This document shows, piece by piece, positions 1 through 12,043 of a DNA stretch of 64,000 nucleotides. The translations under genes were made by a program, and so were the position numbers. This DNA is from Hofstenia miamia (lineage: Eukaryota; Xenacoelomorpha; Acoela): contig SCFE01000006.1 of NCBI GenBank assembly GCA_004352715.1, positions 2,305,217 through 2,369,216 on the forward strand, in the 5' to 3' direction. The notes beneath the pieces were generated by a model. The model worked only from the letters and a program-made list of their open reading frames with translations, was not told where the DNA came from and did no database searches. How positions within the stretch are numbered: the stretch's first letter is position 1; every line of letters begins with the position of its first letter.

Positions 1-186
1 CTATTTATTAGTTTTTGAACCTTAGATTTCATGTGTTTTATAGGCATGAGGCTTGTCATTATTTCTTGCTTTTTAGATGTACAGAACATATTTCCATTAT
101 CTAATCATTTATATATTTAGTAATATCAACTTCCTTATTTGCAAACCTAACAACCTCAGTAATTGAAGTAACAATTAAGCTATCAC

Positions 187-1188
187 ATGAACTCCTTCTT
201 AGACTTATTCGGCAATTGCACAAACATTACTAAAGACAGAACTCTTCTTCTAAGTCTTGAGGCAGAATTCTTAGCATTCTGGACATTTAGTGTTATTGGA
301 TTTGTCATAAATTTAATAGTATTTTGCTTGTTTGTGTTTTCAGCCTTTATCAAAAAATATGAGACAGTGGAATTCATGATTGTCTTAGTAACAGCATTAG
401 ACATGTTTGGTGCTGCGGCGGTGTTCGTAGTTAGCTCAATTTATCTCTTAGATCACGTAATAATGCCTGACACCCCACAGTTCTTAATTGCCTCAAGCTT
501 TATAATAAGCCTAGGCAATGCTACAGCTCTCTCCATTTTGTGCGTAATGGCGTTACATCGCTATTATGCAATTTGTAATAGTCACAAATATCGTCAATTT
601 TTCAATAAGAACAACAAACTCATTTTCGTCTTTATGCCGATTTTGTTGTGGATATTTACCAGTATGAATGGATTGACAAATTCTGTTTTGCTATCATACT
701 TTTCATATTGTAGCAAGATCATTCACTTAAATGATCACAAGTTGTATGAGACCTTAAAAATTTGCTGTTTGATAAATGTATCATTTAGTGTGAGTTTTTT
801 AGCATTTATCACTCTACTTTATGCCTTAGTATTTCGAAAACTTCTCGGAGCATCAACATTTTTCTTAGTTGCTGTGGTTGGTGAAGATGCCAAGGAAAAG
901 CAATCAAGAGCTAAGAAATGGCTTTTTCATTTTTCTATATTTTGGTTGCTAACATGTATTATTGTGGTCTTACAAACACTTAACAATCTTCTATGTGTAA
1001 AGTTCAGTCTTGAAGAATTTTATTCTAAATCGATGCTTTTAATAAATTTTCAATCATTAAGCTATGCATTTTCCGCTTTCTTATTTGTTTTTAACCCAAT
1101 ATTTCTGTTATGCAACAGTAATATATTTCGTAAAAGGCTTAGGCGTGGTGTTGGCTTCTTTGTTAGTAGACGACTTTCCTATGTTTGA
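187..1188 (+). CDS. Divergent rhodopsin-like 7-TM receptor (GPCR), intronless
   Basis: A single open frame of 333 residues holds a whole seven-helix receptor, predicted to sit in the plasma membrane and couple to G proteins. The N terminus has two N-glycosylation sequons (N10-C-T, N13-I-T) inside the string FGNCTN. Helix 1 carries the family Asn (N42) and helix 2 the Asp (D72, in LDMFG). The end of helix 3 has HRY (124-126) instead of DRY. Helix 6 lies near 246-268. Helix 7 ends in NPIFL (303-307) instead of NPxxY, followed by a basic helix 8 and a short tail. The frame opens at the first ATG. The same FGNCTN start, LDxFG motif, xRY motif and helix-6 pattern recur in the receptor at 18.5 kb, so the two are paralogs. 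The ligand is unknown; a peptide or chemosensory receptor is possible. Its 3' end faces the coiled-coil gene tail to tail, 265 bp away. Confidence 0.85.
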   Translation: MNSFLDLFGNCTNITKDRTLLLSLEAEFLAFWTFSVIGFVINLIVFCLFVFSAFIKKYETVEFMIVLVTALDMFGAAAVFVVSSIYLLDHVIMPDTPQFLIASSFIISLGNATALSILCVMALHRYYAICNSHKYRQFFNKNNKLIFVFMPILLWIFTSMNGLTNSVLLSYFSYCSKIIHLNDHKLYETLKICCLINVSFSVSFLAFITLLYALVFRKLLGASTFFLVAVVGEDAKEKQSRAKKWLFHFSIFWLLTCIIVVLQTLNNLLCVKFSLEEFYSKSMLLINFQSLSYAFSAFLFVFNPIFLLCNSNIFRKRLRRGVGFFVSRRLSYV

Positions 1189-1453
1189 ACTATTTATATA
1201 TGATTTGAAAAAAGTATCATCGAATACTGGTGTATTATAGAACCTTAGAAATGTTATGGCATAGTTTATGATGGACAATATTTGCTTATAGCCTAGATCA
1301 TCACATTTTTAATAGTTAAAGAAATGAAAAATTGGAAAATCACATCATTTTGTTCTTCTTCTTGACATATTTTATAGCAATCTTATACATTTATTTCATG
1401 AAAGTACATTTATTAATATATTACCTTAAAAATCTATTACAATAACTAAATAA

Positions 1454-3079
1454 TTAACGGAAGTCAGTAAAAGAGCTTTGAGCAAGCCTTAGCAACATTC
1501 TGCAAGACGAAAGATTCTCCTCTAACTCAATGTTTTGATTCTTCAATATCTCGTTGGATAAAAGAAGTTCTTGTAAATAGTGATTTTTTTGTTGCTGTTC
1601 ATCTGTCAGTGATTGCACCTTATTCATTAAACTAGTAACTTTTGACGTTTGCTGCAGTCTATTTTCATTCAGCATTGCTTCATATCGCGCTTGGATATTT
1701 TCATTCTCTTCATCGCTTTTCATCAGTGATTCTTCTAAGTTTTTGTTTGCTTTTTGAGCTCTGTGCAAGAGATCTTCACTTTCTTCTAATTTACATAAAA
1801 GTGTCTCTGTTTTATTATGCAAATCATCGATTTCTCTATTAAACTTCTCGCTGTTTTCTAATACAAGCGTTTCATTTACATTCTTCACTTTTGCATGATC
1901 ATCAAGTTTCAACCTCAAGTCTTGATTCTCTTTTTTCATTTGTTCGACCTCCAGTAAATGCTTTTTCTTTTCATGATTTAGCTCTGCAGATAACTCTTCC
2001 TCTCTCAGCGTTAGTCTTGTTCGGTCATTTTCTCTTTCACTTGAAAGCCTTTCGATTTCGTGCTTCTGTTTTCGAATGTCGGCTTCAAAGGCAATTTTTT
2101 CTTTGACAAAAGCATTCATTTTCTTCAATAACTCATCCTTGCAATCCTTCTTGAAGGACTCTTGAGATTGTAGTGAATCATGAAGGATTTGTTCATTACG
2201 ATTTTCAAGTTCTAAAATAGTATTCTGTAGTATTTCTATTTTTCTTTCACAGTTTTGAATTTGTAAGCTATTTTTTCTAGCATCAGTTTCTCTTTCTTTT
2301 GTTAAGAATGCCCAATTTTCATCTTTTTGCTTGTTTAACTTCTGCATCGTAAGCTTCACACTTTCTTCAGCATTTAACTTTTCGTTTTTTAATTGTTCAT
2401 TGGCTTCCATTAAGTGTTGCACTCGCTGTTGAAGTTTACAAATTTGTGATTCTAGTTCTAGGCGCAGTTTTATGAGATCCTCGTTTTGCTGATCACTTTT
2501 CTCTTTTCTCATACTCTTTTCACCTTTTAACTGAGACTTCAAATCTGTAATCTCACGTAAATAATCTGTTTGCATCGTTCTTAGATCGTCATCTCTTTCC
2601 TCCAGCTTTCTTCTTAAAGCTTTAATTTGATCATTTAATTTTCCTTCACTTACTTGGAATTCTGCACACCTCACGTTCAGGTGTGTTTGAATTGCCACAA
2701 TTTCATTTGCTGCTCTTTCATTCTCAAGAATTAAGGCTTCTACGTCACCATTTTTGAACTCTGTACTAAATTGATCAAGTTTCTTTTGAAGTAAATTTGT
2801 TTTAGTCTCATATATTTCATAGTTTTTCCCAATTTCTTCTTTAGCCTTAGAAAGTTGATCATCTCTGGCTCGTAGTAAGACATTCTTTTTGCTTACGTCA
2901 TCTGATAAAACTTTCAATTTGTCGTTCAATTTTAAAATTTCACTACTTTTAAGTTCAATGTCTTTTTTTAGTGATAAGATTTTTAATTCGAATTCTTTTA
3001 CTTTTGTGTCGCATTTTGATTTTAGCACTTCTAGTTCATTTTCTGATGCGTAGTAGAGTTCACTTGTATCTTTTGGACG
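1454..3079 (-). CDS. Last large exon of a long coiled-coil protein
   Basis: About 542 codons stay open from a splice acceptor (tatttatttag, AG at 3081-3080) to the TAA at 1454-1456. The frame enters the exon at phase 0 with RPKDTSELYYASENELEV, and no ATG is needed in this exon, so the true start lies in an upstream exon that I could not find. The translation is almost wholly charged heptad-repeat helix, rich in E, K, L, Q and N, with no membrane segment or catalytic motif. It ends in a leucine-rich stretch and SSFTDFR. Proteins of this build are usually centrosomal, ciliary or cytoskeletal scaffolds, but coiled coils align with many families by composition, so I assign no name. On the minus strand AATAAA signals follow at about 1395-1390 and 1414-1409, which supports this being the terminal exon. 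Confidence 0.8.
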   Translation of the reverse strand, partial: RPKDTSELYYASENELEVLKSKCDTKVKEFELKILSLKKDIELKSSEILKLNDKLKVLSDDVSKKNVLLRARDDQLSKAKEEIGKNYEIYETKTNLLQKKLDQFSTEFKNGDVEALILENERAANEIVAIQTHLNVRCAEFQVSEGKLNDQIKALRRKLEERDDDLRTMQTDYLREITDLKSQLKGEKSMRKEKSDQQNEDLIKLRLELESQICKLQQRVQHLMEANEQLKNEKLNAEESVKLTMQKLNKQKDENWAFLTKERETDARKNSLQIQNCERKIEILQNTILELENRNEQILHDSLQSQESFKKDCKDELLKKMNAFVKEKIAFEADIRKQKHEIERLSSERENDRTRLTLREEELSAELNHEKKKHLLEVEQMKKENQDLRLKLDDHAKVKNVNETLVLENSEKFNREIDDLHNKTETLLCKLEESEDLLHRAQKANKNLEESLMKSDEENENIQARYEAMLNENRLQQTSKVTSLMNKVQSLTDEQQQKNHYLQELLLSNEILKNQNIELEENLSSCRMLLRLAQSSFTDFR

Positions 3080-4059
3080 CTAAATAAATATTAATGAAAC
3101 TAATATTATTTGGCTAAAGTATAAATACCGCAGTGTTGGAACAAAGAAAGCAACAATAGAGTCTCGCTTAGGAATTCTTTGCATACTAATATTTTTTTTA
3201 TTCATTAAGGGCACTAACTAAATCTATTCAGTTCACAAATAATTTAAAGGATCACAACACTTAGGGATTACCAGCTTCTTAAAGGCATTTACAATGTGGG
3301 ATAATAAATCTGAAAAACATATATTGCAGTATTAGGTCCATTTTTTGCGACAAATGTAAAGACATAATTTAGCATGTGAATCATACTGAAATATATCATT
3401 TTGCTGATAATTCCTGCCAAGAGTTGACCGTGGGGCTAAATTATAACGTCAACCCACCCACAACCGCGATTTTGTTTCATATTATGGTTTTGAAATGTTT
3501 TTTCAAAAAGATACAAATGATGCTTTATAAAGTTAGATATTTACATCATTTAAGAAATTTAGGCCTAGATTATCACGACCAACTAAGACCTACAATTTTT
3601 TTTGCACAATTAAGTCATTGCTCATTTATTTATTAATTCAACTACAAAAAGAAAATTTATTATCAAACATTTTATTGTTCACTAAAAACATTGAATTTTG
3701 CAATTAAACATGATGGGGTTATCAAATATAGGAAGAAGTATAACATATTGTCCCCTCTATGTGAAGTAAGGTTTCACTGGTACTTATTTAATTAAAAAAT
3801 GACTGAAAATCAAGATCTTTTTACCAATTTTCTTAAAATCAACTTCATGATCGCTGCAATTTATTTACAGCAATATCTTTTATACTAGTTGTATTGGATA
3901 GCCTCTATTATTTTGAAAAAATTAAGTAATGGAATTACTTCATTAAAAAACATAAACACAATTACACATCTTATTATTATATCTTAAGTTGTTTTTAGTT
4001 TTTCAATTTTGTAGAAAATATTTGAAAATAAATTGAGTTTAAATTTTATTCAAAATATA
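3080..4059. other. Spacer, no gene seen
   Basis: AT-rich DNA upstream of the coiled-coil exon. Its missing 5' exons should lie here or further up, but I see no convincing one. A short CG-bearing patch at about 3420-3475 contains facing GTTGAC and GTCAAC strings around a CCGTGGGG core, and may be a repeat scrap. Confidence 0.5.
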
Positions 4060-4096
<37 letters not shown>

Positions 4097-4282
4097 GCTC
4101 TATTTATTGCAGATATCTCTTGATATTTTTGCTTACTGCATATATGCAGACCTCGACATGGAAATCATATATATATATTGCTCTATTTATTGCAGATATC
4201 TCTTGATATTTTTGCTTACTGCATATATGCAGACCTCGACATGGAAATCATATATATATATGAGAAACCTCGGACTTAGCAC

Positions 4283-4355
<73 letters not shown>
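4060..4355. repeat. (TA)n microsatellites around an 83-bp tandem duplication
   Basis: A (TA)n run at about 4062-4092 is followed by two nearly identical 83-bp units (about 4096-4178 and 4179-4261). Each unit begins GCTCTATTTATTGCAG and ends in a short (TA)n. A longer (TA)n run covers about 4287-4353. The open frames here translate the repeat and are not genes. Confidence 0.85.
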
Positions 4356-4361
<6 letters not shown>

Positions 4362-4869
4362 ATAGGATTTACATCCAGCTGTACTCATCATTATATATTT
4401 GTCACAATACAAGGTAATATACATTATTCATAAAAATTAGACTGTATTGCTCTAAGGTGATAATACACAATACATATTTAAATGAACAATCTTACCTGCA
4501 TTAGGCTACTATAACACACGTTTACTGCCAATATGCTTTCATTAAGCTTAACGAAACAACAATGACTTTGTTGCTCAATTGTCGATTGCGTTTCCAACTA
4601 ATTAAAAGTTGGTATACACGTGTTCAAAAGTGGTATTCAAATTTATGTGATATCGTTTCATGTTTATCACATTGTTCCATATTAAAACTTAATATTAAAA
4701 ATGTTAAAACTTACTGTACTTTGTTTAAAATTTATATACATATCACTCAACACTTATTTTATAGAAAACAACGAATATGTGTCTTTGAACCCCTTTACTT
4801 CGATTTTATAAATGCATTGGATGTGATAATTCATTTTTTTTCTGATTCAGCAATTGAGTGATGTTGAAG

Positions 4870-5704
4870 TTAATTGCATTAGTATCAAATAGTTCCAATC
4901 ATTTCTAACCTAAAAGAAGTCAACATGTTAAATTGCCATTATGTTCTTGATGCAATCGCCTCTAGGCATACGTTTTACCGTTATTATCATTTAGAGTTGG
5001 CCATTATACATGAAATACATGAAAAATTCTACGATATTTACTATAAGTGCCTCATTGGGCAAAATTCCTATAAGTATTCAACCTTAGTTCGAGTAAATAA
5101 TAGTTGAACGCGGTAATCTGGTACGAAATTTCTGAGATAGTATAAGTCTACCGCCAGAAGCCATTTCTTGTATCTTTTTTAGGATAAAATTACCAAATCT
5201 GAAATCTTTATCAATATCAACACCTAAATATGTTTTGCTTTTTTTGTGGCCCTAAATGCATTATTATCAGTATTTATGAGGCAAGCATCGTCAGCAAATT
5301 TATATATATTTCACTATATTTCACATGTTTCATAATGTCATTTACACATGATGCAAATAAAATTGGCCCTAGTATTGTCCTTGAGGCACTCCTCGATCTC
5401 TAACAAAATATTCCCAGATGCAAGGCATTGGTTGATTTGAATATGCAGTAATTCTTCAAATAATTCACTAAAATGGTGCGTTATTGAAATTGGCCTATAG
5501 TTTTTCGCAAAAATGTATCTCTATTTTTATACAAAGGTATTATATCTGACTTTTTCATTATATCTGGAAATTCATTTAACTATACATTAATTAATGCAAA
5601 TGATAGATTTTCGCCAAATATATGAAAAAAAATTTTAACAATAAAGTGAGGTAAATAAGTAGAACCTGAAGATTCATTTACGTCTAAATTCTTTACAATA
5701 GTTT
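4870..5704 (-). pseudogene. LINE reverse transcriptase relic
   Basis: Minus-strand translation in shifting frames recovers RT motifs in the right order. Near 5575-5500 is a finger motif (FPDIMKKSDIIPLYKNRD). Near 5400-5340 is the GVPQG-like/GPILFASCVNDI segment. Near 5310-5265 is the catalytic FADD motif (YKFADDACLINTD). Near 5240-5170 is the post-palm YLGVDIDKDF motif. Stops and frameshifts separate them, and FADD is too close to YLGV, so there is an internal deletion. The YLGV segment resembles the + strand relic at 24.2 kb (YLGVKIDNDLNFEQF), so both probably come from related CR1-like non-LTR families. Upstream the relic meets the end of the hAT element at 5712. The element is dead. Confidence 0.7.
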
Positions 5705-5711
5705 TCAATTT

Positions 5712-7065
5712 CAGGGCCGACCCTAGCAATTGCGGGTCCTAACGCAAAACGGATTGCGCGGTGCTCAGTTCGGCCATGTATTAAGTGAAAATTAAGATTT
5801 TAGTTTGGCATGACGTGAGTCTAGAAAATGTTTTATCCTGATATTCTGCAATAGTAATTTAATATGAAGTATAAATATATTAATCTCAAGATACACCATC
5901 TGATATTATATGTGTCACAAGAACTTAATAAATAATTTTTATAATAGAAAATAAATGTGTCTTTGCATTTTATTAATTAAAATCACAATCAAAGCAAGTT
6001 TACTTTGCGAGCCTTGCGTGTAGCGAAGTCTATACAATATTGTCAAAATTCAGTTTTCTACACATATCACGCTCAATGGCGAGAATTGTCAAGTCATTCA
6101 ATCTATCCTCGTGAATTGTTGACATCAAGTAATTCTTGATGACAGATACGTGTATTTTTAAAAATATTCTGAGTGCAACAAAGTAGATTGGAAAAGCAGT
6201 GTATGTTTCCTATTGGACAGATAAGCCAAAATTTCTAATGGGGTTTTGGCGGTATTTGGTAGAAGATTCCTTAAGGATTCCATTTCATCAGCTAATTCTT
6301 GCCCACAAATATCTGACCACTGGCTTGTTGATAACGTCAATTTTTACTCGAGGTTTTATGTAAACTTTCCAATGTTATCACGCTGAAGGCCATTGAAACT
6401 TAAAAGAAACCCAAATAGTTTGTTGGTTGATTTCAGCTGTTGATATCTAGTTTGCAGAGATTGAATTGCAGTGTCCCCAATTCTGTTAAAGCATTTTTTA
6501 TCTTGTAGTCATCTTCAGCACCAAGTAGGAAATTTTCCTCAGATTTATCATTCTGCTTTTTCCTTTGACGATTGGCTAAAAAGATTTCAAGTATTTTCAT
6601 GTCGTTAACCAATTCATTTGCTATAACAAGAATCTGAATAAACATATCAATTCTTAGTTTCTTTAGCCAAGTCATCAAGCTGTTGTATGAATCCATTACG
6701 GTGCTCAAATCTACTGTTTCACATTGCAGTTCTTTACTCTCAAAATGGACTTGGATGAGCACGTCATACCATATCACAACTGACACTAAGAATTTTTACT
6801 GCTTCAATGTTTCATACAATGTTTCTGCTTCACTTTTAATTATCGCATCATTAGCCTCTTCAGCTAATTCATCGAGTGCAAAACAAATTTCAGACAATTG
6901 ACGTAAGAGATCAAAAACACTGTAAAAACATTTAAAGTAAAAAACATGCTGAACTATAAATGATTATAACTTATACTGGTTTAATTTAGGAATTTGCCCC
7001 TAGTCTATGAAACTGTCAGAGCCCACTGCGGCCGCATAGGTTGAAGTGGCCTAAGGCCGGCCCTG
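5712..7065 (-). mobile_element. hAT DNA transposon, internally deleted
   Basis: The terminal inverted repeats are CAGGGCCGACCCTAG at the left end (5712) and, read inward from the right end (7065), CAGGGCCGGCCTTAG. That gives a 1354-bp element. The flanking octamers (TTCAATTT and TCTAATTC) agree at 5 of 8 positions, so the 8-bp target duplication expected for hAT has decayed or one end has shifted. The interior encodes the C-terminal part of a ZMYM1-type hAT transposase on the minus strand. It appears to have inserted at the edge of the LINE RT relic. Confidence 0.75.
6030..6922 (-). pseudogene. hAT (ZMYM1-like) transposase, C-terminal fragment
   Basis: The minus strand reads LRQLSEICFALDELAEEAND (about 6915-6855), a TAA stop, then a 117-codon stretch starting MSVVIWYDVLIQVHFESKEL (6786-6433). 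After a frame break comes LCGQELADEMESL-type sequence (about 6310-6270), and finally a C-terminal dimerisation segment (HEDRLNDLTILAIERDMCRK, about 6115-6055) ending in TAG at 6030-6032. This order and wording fit the catalytic and dimerisation core of hAT transposases annotated as zinc finger MYM-type protein 1-like. The N-terminal BED/zinc-finger half and the early catalytic Asp region are absent. At least one stop and one frameshift show it is inactive. Confidence 0.75.
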
Positions 7066-9469
7066 TCTAATTCTTTTAAGGCACATAAATTAAAACGTAA
7101 TTTGAACGCCTAATAATTTGCCAAAATTATAAAATATACAAAGTATATATCAGTAATTCGAAATATTAGTTGGGCAAAAATGTCTATTCAATGCGAAATA
7201 TCTATCTAACCAATAAAACAGTTACTATATGAGAAATAAATTTTTAAGTCTTACTTAAGGCTCTAACATGTGTACAGGTTACTCTTTTCATTCAAAAATT
7301 TTCTAGGCATTTCGAATAACCTTATAACTACAAAAAACATTTGTTTCTGAACCAACATTTTCAGAGCCTGCCAATGAAATTTCATGACCGGTTCCTAACA
7401 AATTTTAGTCACTTGGCAAACTTTATTGAAAGATTCAAAAGAAATGTTCCTCGTAAATTTAAAATGGAATTTTGTCCAGATATAGCATGCTTCATATTCA
7501 ATAGAAATTATTTTGCAATTTTAAAGAACGTTTTAGTTTATTGAATAGACATTATGATGTTTTAAATTGTAAATAGATGATTCATTGTTGTTCAGAACAG
7601 TTCCTATTTTATTCCATTATATTTGTTTGATTGGCAAATTCTATACACAAAGCTGTTTATATATTATAAGACTTGATGTTTGTTATTATCTATGCATTTA
7701 CAAACACACACAGACATACATATAAATAAATATATATATTTACATTAATTGTATAAAAATAACAGCGATAAATTCCTGTTATACTGTTTATACATTTCAA
7801 TGATCTAGCCAAGAAGGTAGTATAGTCATAATCTGACCTCCCCGTAACTGTTCCTCAAACATACATAGTATTATACAGATTCATAATCGGCTCACAAAAT
7901 ATGACGTCGGTGACCCATACACTCTGGATAAGATTTGACCCGGCTACCCAGTGAGACCATAGAAAATTAAAAAATAAATGACCCGGGGAAAAGATTTGTC
8001 CCGGTTTGTTAAAATGTTGCTTGCAAAGCTTTACTAACATTATGTTTGCTTATAAATTGAAGTGAAGCTGCAGACATTTGAATTCTTCATCTCATTATGA
8101 AGACGGAAATTCATTTTACAATAAGGTTCTAAAATCTCACAAAATTTAGGCAGTGATGACTAGGAACCAGAAAAAAGTTTTTTTGACTGAAGCTAAAAAT
8201 GTCCAGTAAGTTGTGAGACGCAAAAATAACTGGTTTTTTAGGGACAATTTGTTCTTTTAACATTAACTATATTTAACTATATTTTAACTATTTCGACATT
8301 GCTTGGCAACTAAAATAGTTGGCAACATGCACACAAATTGCACGTGGGAAGATGCAAGTTATCGTCCAGATTCTTAAAAAGATATTTTACAGTAGCAACA
8401 TAGTTTGCAAAATATATGCAACAACTGATATAGTATTAATCAGGACTACTATGCTTTGTGGTTGAAAAAGAGCCATCTCATTCATTGAGAAGGTCATTAG
8501 CTACAAATTGTTGTCTACGTTTTCAGCATCGAAAGACATATGTAGATGTTGTAGATAATGGAAAAGAAAATGAAATGATGAGACTTTTTAATAGAGACCT
8601 TTGTGTGTTGCTTTATAAAACATGTCACAAACAAAATGAACCTGTCACGGCCGTACTTGTTGAGCATTTTGAGGTCATTGTTGTGCATGCATATTTACGT
8701 AATTTTGAAGACAGATGGAATGGTTAGCCACTTCTATTTTGCTTGAAGTTTGATATTTTAAATATGATGTTTCAGTTTCATGATGTTTATTTGATGGTTC
8801 ACTTTTGATTTCGTAACGTCATTATGCGCCTAAAAAGTAAATTTCTTACAGCAACTTATTTAACTATTTTATTGATAAATGTATTTGAAAAATATGTGGT
8901 GAATATTTTGTAGGTTTTGCCAACGATTTTCCAGTTCCTAGGGACGACCAATTTCAATTTATTTAAACTGCAGTAAAAGGTAATGTTCAAATGTGCTCAG
9001 GCTGATAAAGGATTAGTTTCATTGAATTCCATTTCGCAGTTATCCTCAGACGAGGTAGTATTCCAGTTATAGTGCATATCTGAAATGAATGCCAAGACAG
9101 ACTTCCCTTAAGACGTTTCATGAGAGAGAAGCGAATTTGAAATTTATATGGTTAAAGGTTTTATCCGTTTTCGTGCAAAAAGTGCTTTAGATTTATAGTT
9201 ATCCAAGTATTTTAACAGTATCGACAAGTTAATTCACTCACAAAGATATTATTCGTGATATTTAGGAGGAAATGGAGAATCACATTTTATCATTAAGAAT
9301 CTTCAGAGAGTTAACAAGAGACACATGTGCAGTAAATGTGGTCATTAACGGTTTGAAAGCTTAAATAAACTGTCTTATAAACATTAGCATAAACTAAGAA
9401 GCTTAAATATCAACATCATTAATCTAAAATTGATTTAAGCTAAAGTTTAAACTTAGTTTAAGTTATAGC
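7066..9469. other. Spacer with repeat scraps
   Basis: AT-rich and mostly featureless. At 7890-8010 two similar strings (GGATAAGATTTGACCCGG and GGAAAAGATTTGTCCCGG) form a diverged short repeat. An open stretch at 8458-8727 is listed separately as a weak exon candidate. Confidence 0.4.
8527..8727 (+). CDS. Weak candidate exon, function unknown
   Basis: A possible acceptor (cgttttcag, AG at 8525-8526) opens an in-frame stretch reading HRKTYVDVVDNGKENEMM and then a Cys/His-bearing tail that ends at a TAG. The amino-acid mix looks more protein-like than the surrounding spacer, but there is no recognisable domain, no partner exon and no strong donor. It may be chance. Confidence 0.15.
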   Translation, partial: HRKTYVDVVDNGKENEMMRLFNRDLCVLLYKTCHKQNEPVTAVLVEHFEVIVVHAYLRNFEDRWNG

Positions 9470-9473
9470 TTAA

Positions 9474-9820
9474 CCCTATATCCACTAGAAACTTTAATAT
9501 AAGAAACTCGTTTATCCCAATTTTTGAACAATTTTATAAAAGTCTGTTAAAATATTGAATACCTTTGATATGGACACATCTATGTGTTTGTGGTAAATCA
9601 TGTAATGATAAAGTTTTGTGCTAAGAATTATCCCTGTGCCTGAAGTATATAAAAATATTAATTTCTTTCAATGAGAAATCGGATTTTTGGAAAGACATTT
9701 AAATTCGTACCATACTTAATGTTCAAATAATAAGTTGTTCTTTGCCCTAGACACAACAGCTACCCTCAAATGTTTGAGGAAACCATCACAGATTTTGAAA
9801 AATTCCTGATGAATATAGGG
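9474..9820. mobile_element. piggyBac-type MITE with TTAA target duplication
   Basis: A 347-bp element is bounded on both sides by TTAA (9470-9473 and 9821-9824). Its left end reads CCCTATATCCACTAGAAACT and its right end, read inward, CCCTATATTCATCAGGAATT. The two match over most of the first 22 bases. CCC-starting inverted repeats flanked by TTAA are the hallmark of piggyBac elements. There is no open frame inside, so it is non-autonomous. Confidence 0.7.
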
Positions 9821-9824
9821 TTAA

Positions 9825-12043
9825 GCGGTCTTCAATGAATTTAGGACGTGAAATTAAATAATCATTATAATTTTTAATGAACAAAAAATGTTAACAGAGT
9901 ATAAATCATAAATTATACTTTTACTAAATTTCTTTACCCTAAATCAATCACCATGCGTTTAAGGGTATTATTTTAAACATATGAGTAGCACATCAGTTGT
10001 GGTAAAATGAAGCCAGGTTAATCAACCGGTGACCTTGTGTGCAATTGCATGGTAGTTTAAGAAATGCATTTGAAATCTATTCAATTAGCACAAGCAAATT
10101 GTCAACAATCTTAAGTGTTATGTTAAATAGAAATATGGTGCAAATGAAATTGCTGATATATTATTAAAATCTATATTCAAACATTGTGAAAATTTTTAAT
10201 AGATTCTTAGTCATTACTAGATTATATTATTTATTAATTTAATTAATATAGCTATATTTTATTAGCATCTCTAGCTTTAAAAAATTTATCCTTAAAAGGT
10301 TTTTACAGATGTTGGGGTGAAAATCTATTGTACAAATTTTATTAGTAATTTTGAAAACTGTGCTTTAGCTAACTATATGCAACTATTTATTGTTTTTTTG
10401 CCGATGTATGCAAGTTAGTAAAAAAATCATAGAATAATGGACGTGTAAAGCAGTAATTGCTGAACTAAAAATATCAAGGCACGTATGGCATTTGCCAAAT
10501 TCAATGTCTAAATAGTATAAACCTCACTTTATCAAATCAACCGTTTTATGTACACTTAGCTCTTAAATTATTAGGAGCCGGTGATGCCGCTGACCTAGAA
10601 ACTTTAATAAAAAAATATCCGCCAGTCTGGTTGCAGCACTAGCATTTGAACAATAATCAATTCCAATTTCAAAACACAAAACCTGAAAACCATTGATTCT
10701 TTTTAAAGTATTTCAACTATATTTACTTTGCTAATATGAGTATGCATATTGTTGAACTCAACCCAATCAGAATATTCACGAACCAAATCTGATCAGACAA
10801 CTTGATTCACGAACACAACCTAATAATCATTTCATTTATATCATATTTTGGCTGTAATAAATTGTTTTTGCTTAATTTTTTGACCCGAAAAATGTCAAAA
10901 TACTGCTCATAAATTATATTTTCAAATTTTTTAGCTTTAAACTGCCTATTTCTTTCATATAGGACAACCACTTTTTCCACATTTTCAAGCCTATTATGAA
11001 GTTCTTAAGCTGTGGACAAATCTATTGATGGCTTTTTTCGAGCGCAATGCTGAAAGTCTTTACCTAAATGTATTGCTTTGAGCGACGTATTTAAAAAGTT
11101 TCACTATTTAATTGAAAATTGAATTTTTTTGAGAAAGTTTTAAATTGTCTCCTTTCCTAATGTTCTGTTCAAGACGCCTTAAATTATATAAATTCTTAGG
11201 CAGTTTAAGGTTAAATTTACTATATAGTCTAAGATAAAATTAAATACCGTGGCGCCATCTTGTGAAAAGTGTGTTTTTTCTTTGAATTTCAAATGTGGTT
11301 TCTAAGTGATATTTTCCTTCACACTAAAAATTAATTAAATATAAACTTTCATTCGTTTTTAAGAAAAATTAATTTCCCATGGGCGTCAATGGCAAATTGT
11401 ATTTTAAAACTTTAATAAGCTTACACACCCTTTAATTAGTCTATTATTTCGACTTTCAAATCTACGATATTTTTACTTTGATCACGATAAAATATATTAG
11501 CAAATTCCAAGAGTGCCTAATTGATGTAATTGGTAGCTGGATATTCAATTTTTTTTACATCCTGAAATGGAAATAGCGAACTTGTAAAAGTAAAGACACC
11601 GTCATCAATGCTAACTAGAAAGTGAAAAATTTCAATGTACATACACAATGTATAATAATATTCAAATCTACAATTTTTCAAAAATAATCTTTTAATAAGG
11701 CTCCGTGAGTTTGGATAGCTCAAATTCAGTACGAGTAACAAAACCAAACCCACGAATCGAGATTAATTTTCAAATCTAAAGAGTCAAGTCGAAAACGGTA
11801 ATCCGATTTTCAATACTTTCTTGAATGGTTATTTGAATTACATTTTGTATTGTTGTAAATACAGAAAAATTGTTTGCAAACTCGACTTGAAATTGAAAAA
11901 GTATTTCGACCCAAATTGAACATTCTATTACTTGAAAGAAGCTGGTTTCAAAGCAGGATTTAGGCTTCTTCTATTACCAGAATGCAATAAAATTGTTAGC
12001 GTTTCCAATATTGCCAAAACTTCAATGCTTCAACTCTTTGATT
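9825..12043. other. Spacer, no gene seen
   Basis: AT-rich DNA with no recognisable gene or RNA. A short minus-strand open stretch at 11517-11620 has plausible AG borders, but it is too short and unfamiliar to call. Confidence 0.4.

Noticed and set aside
1642-2106. Plus-strand frames inside the coiled-coil exon
   Set aside because: They are shadows of a long, coherent minus-strand coding exon.
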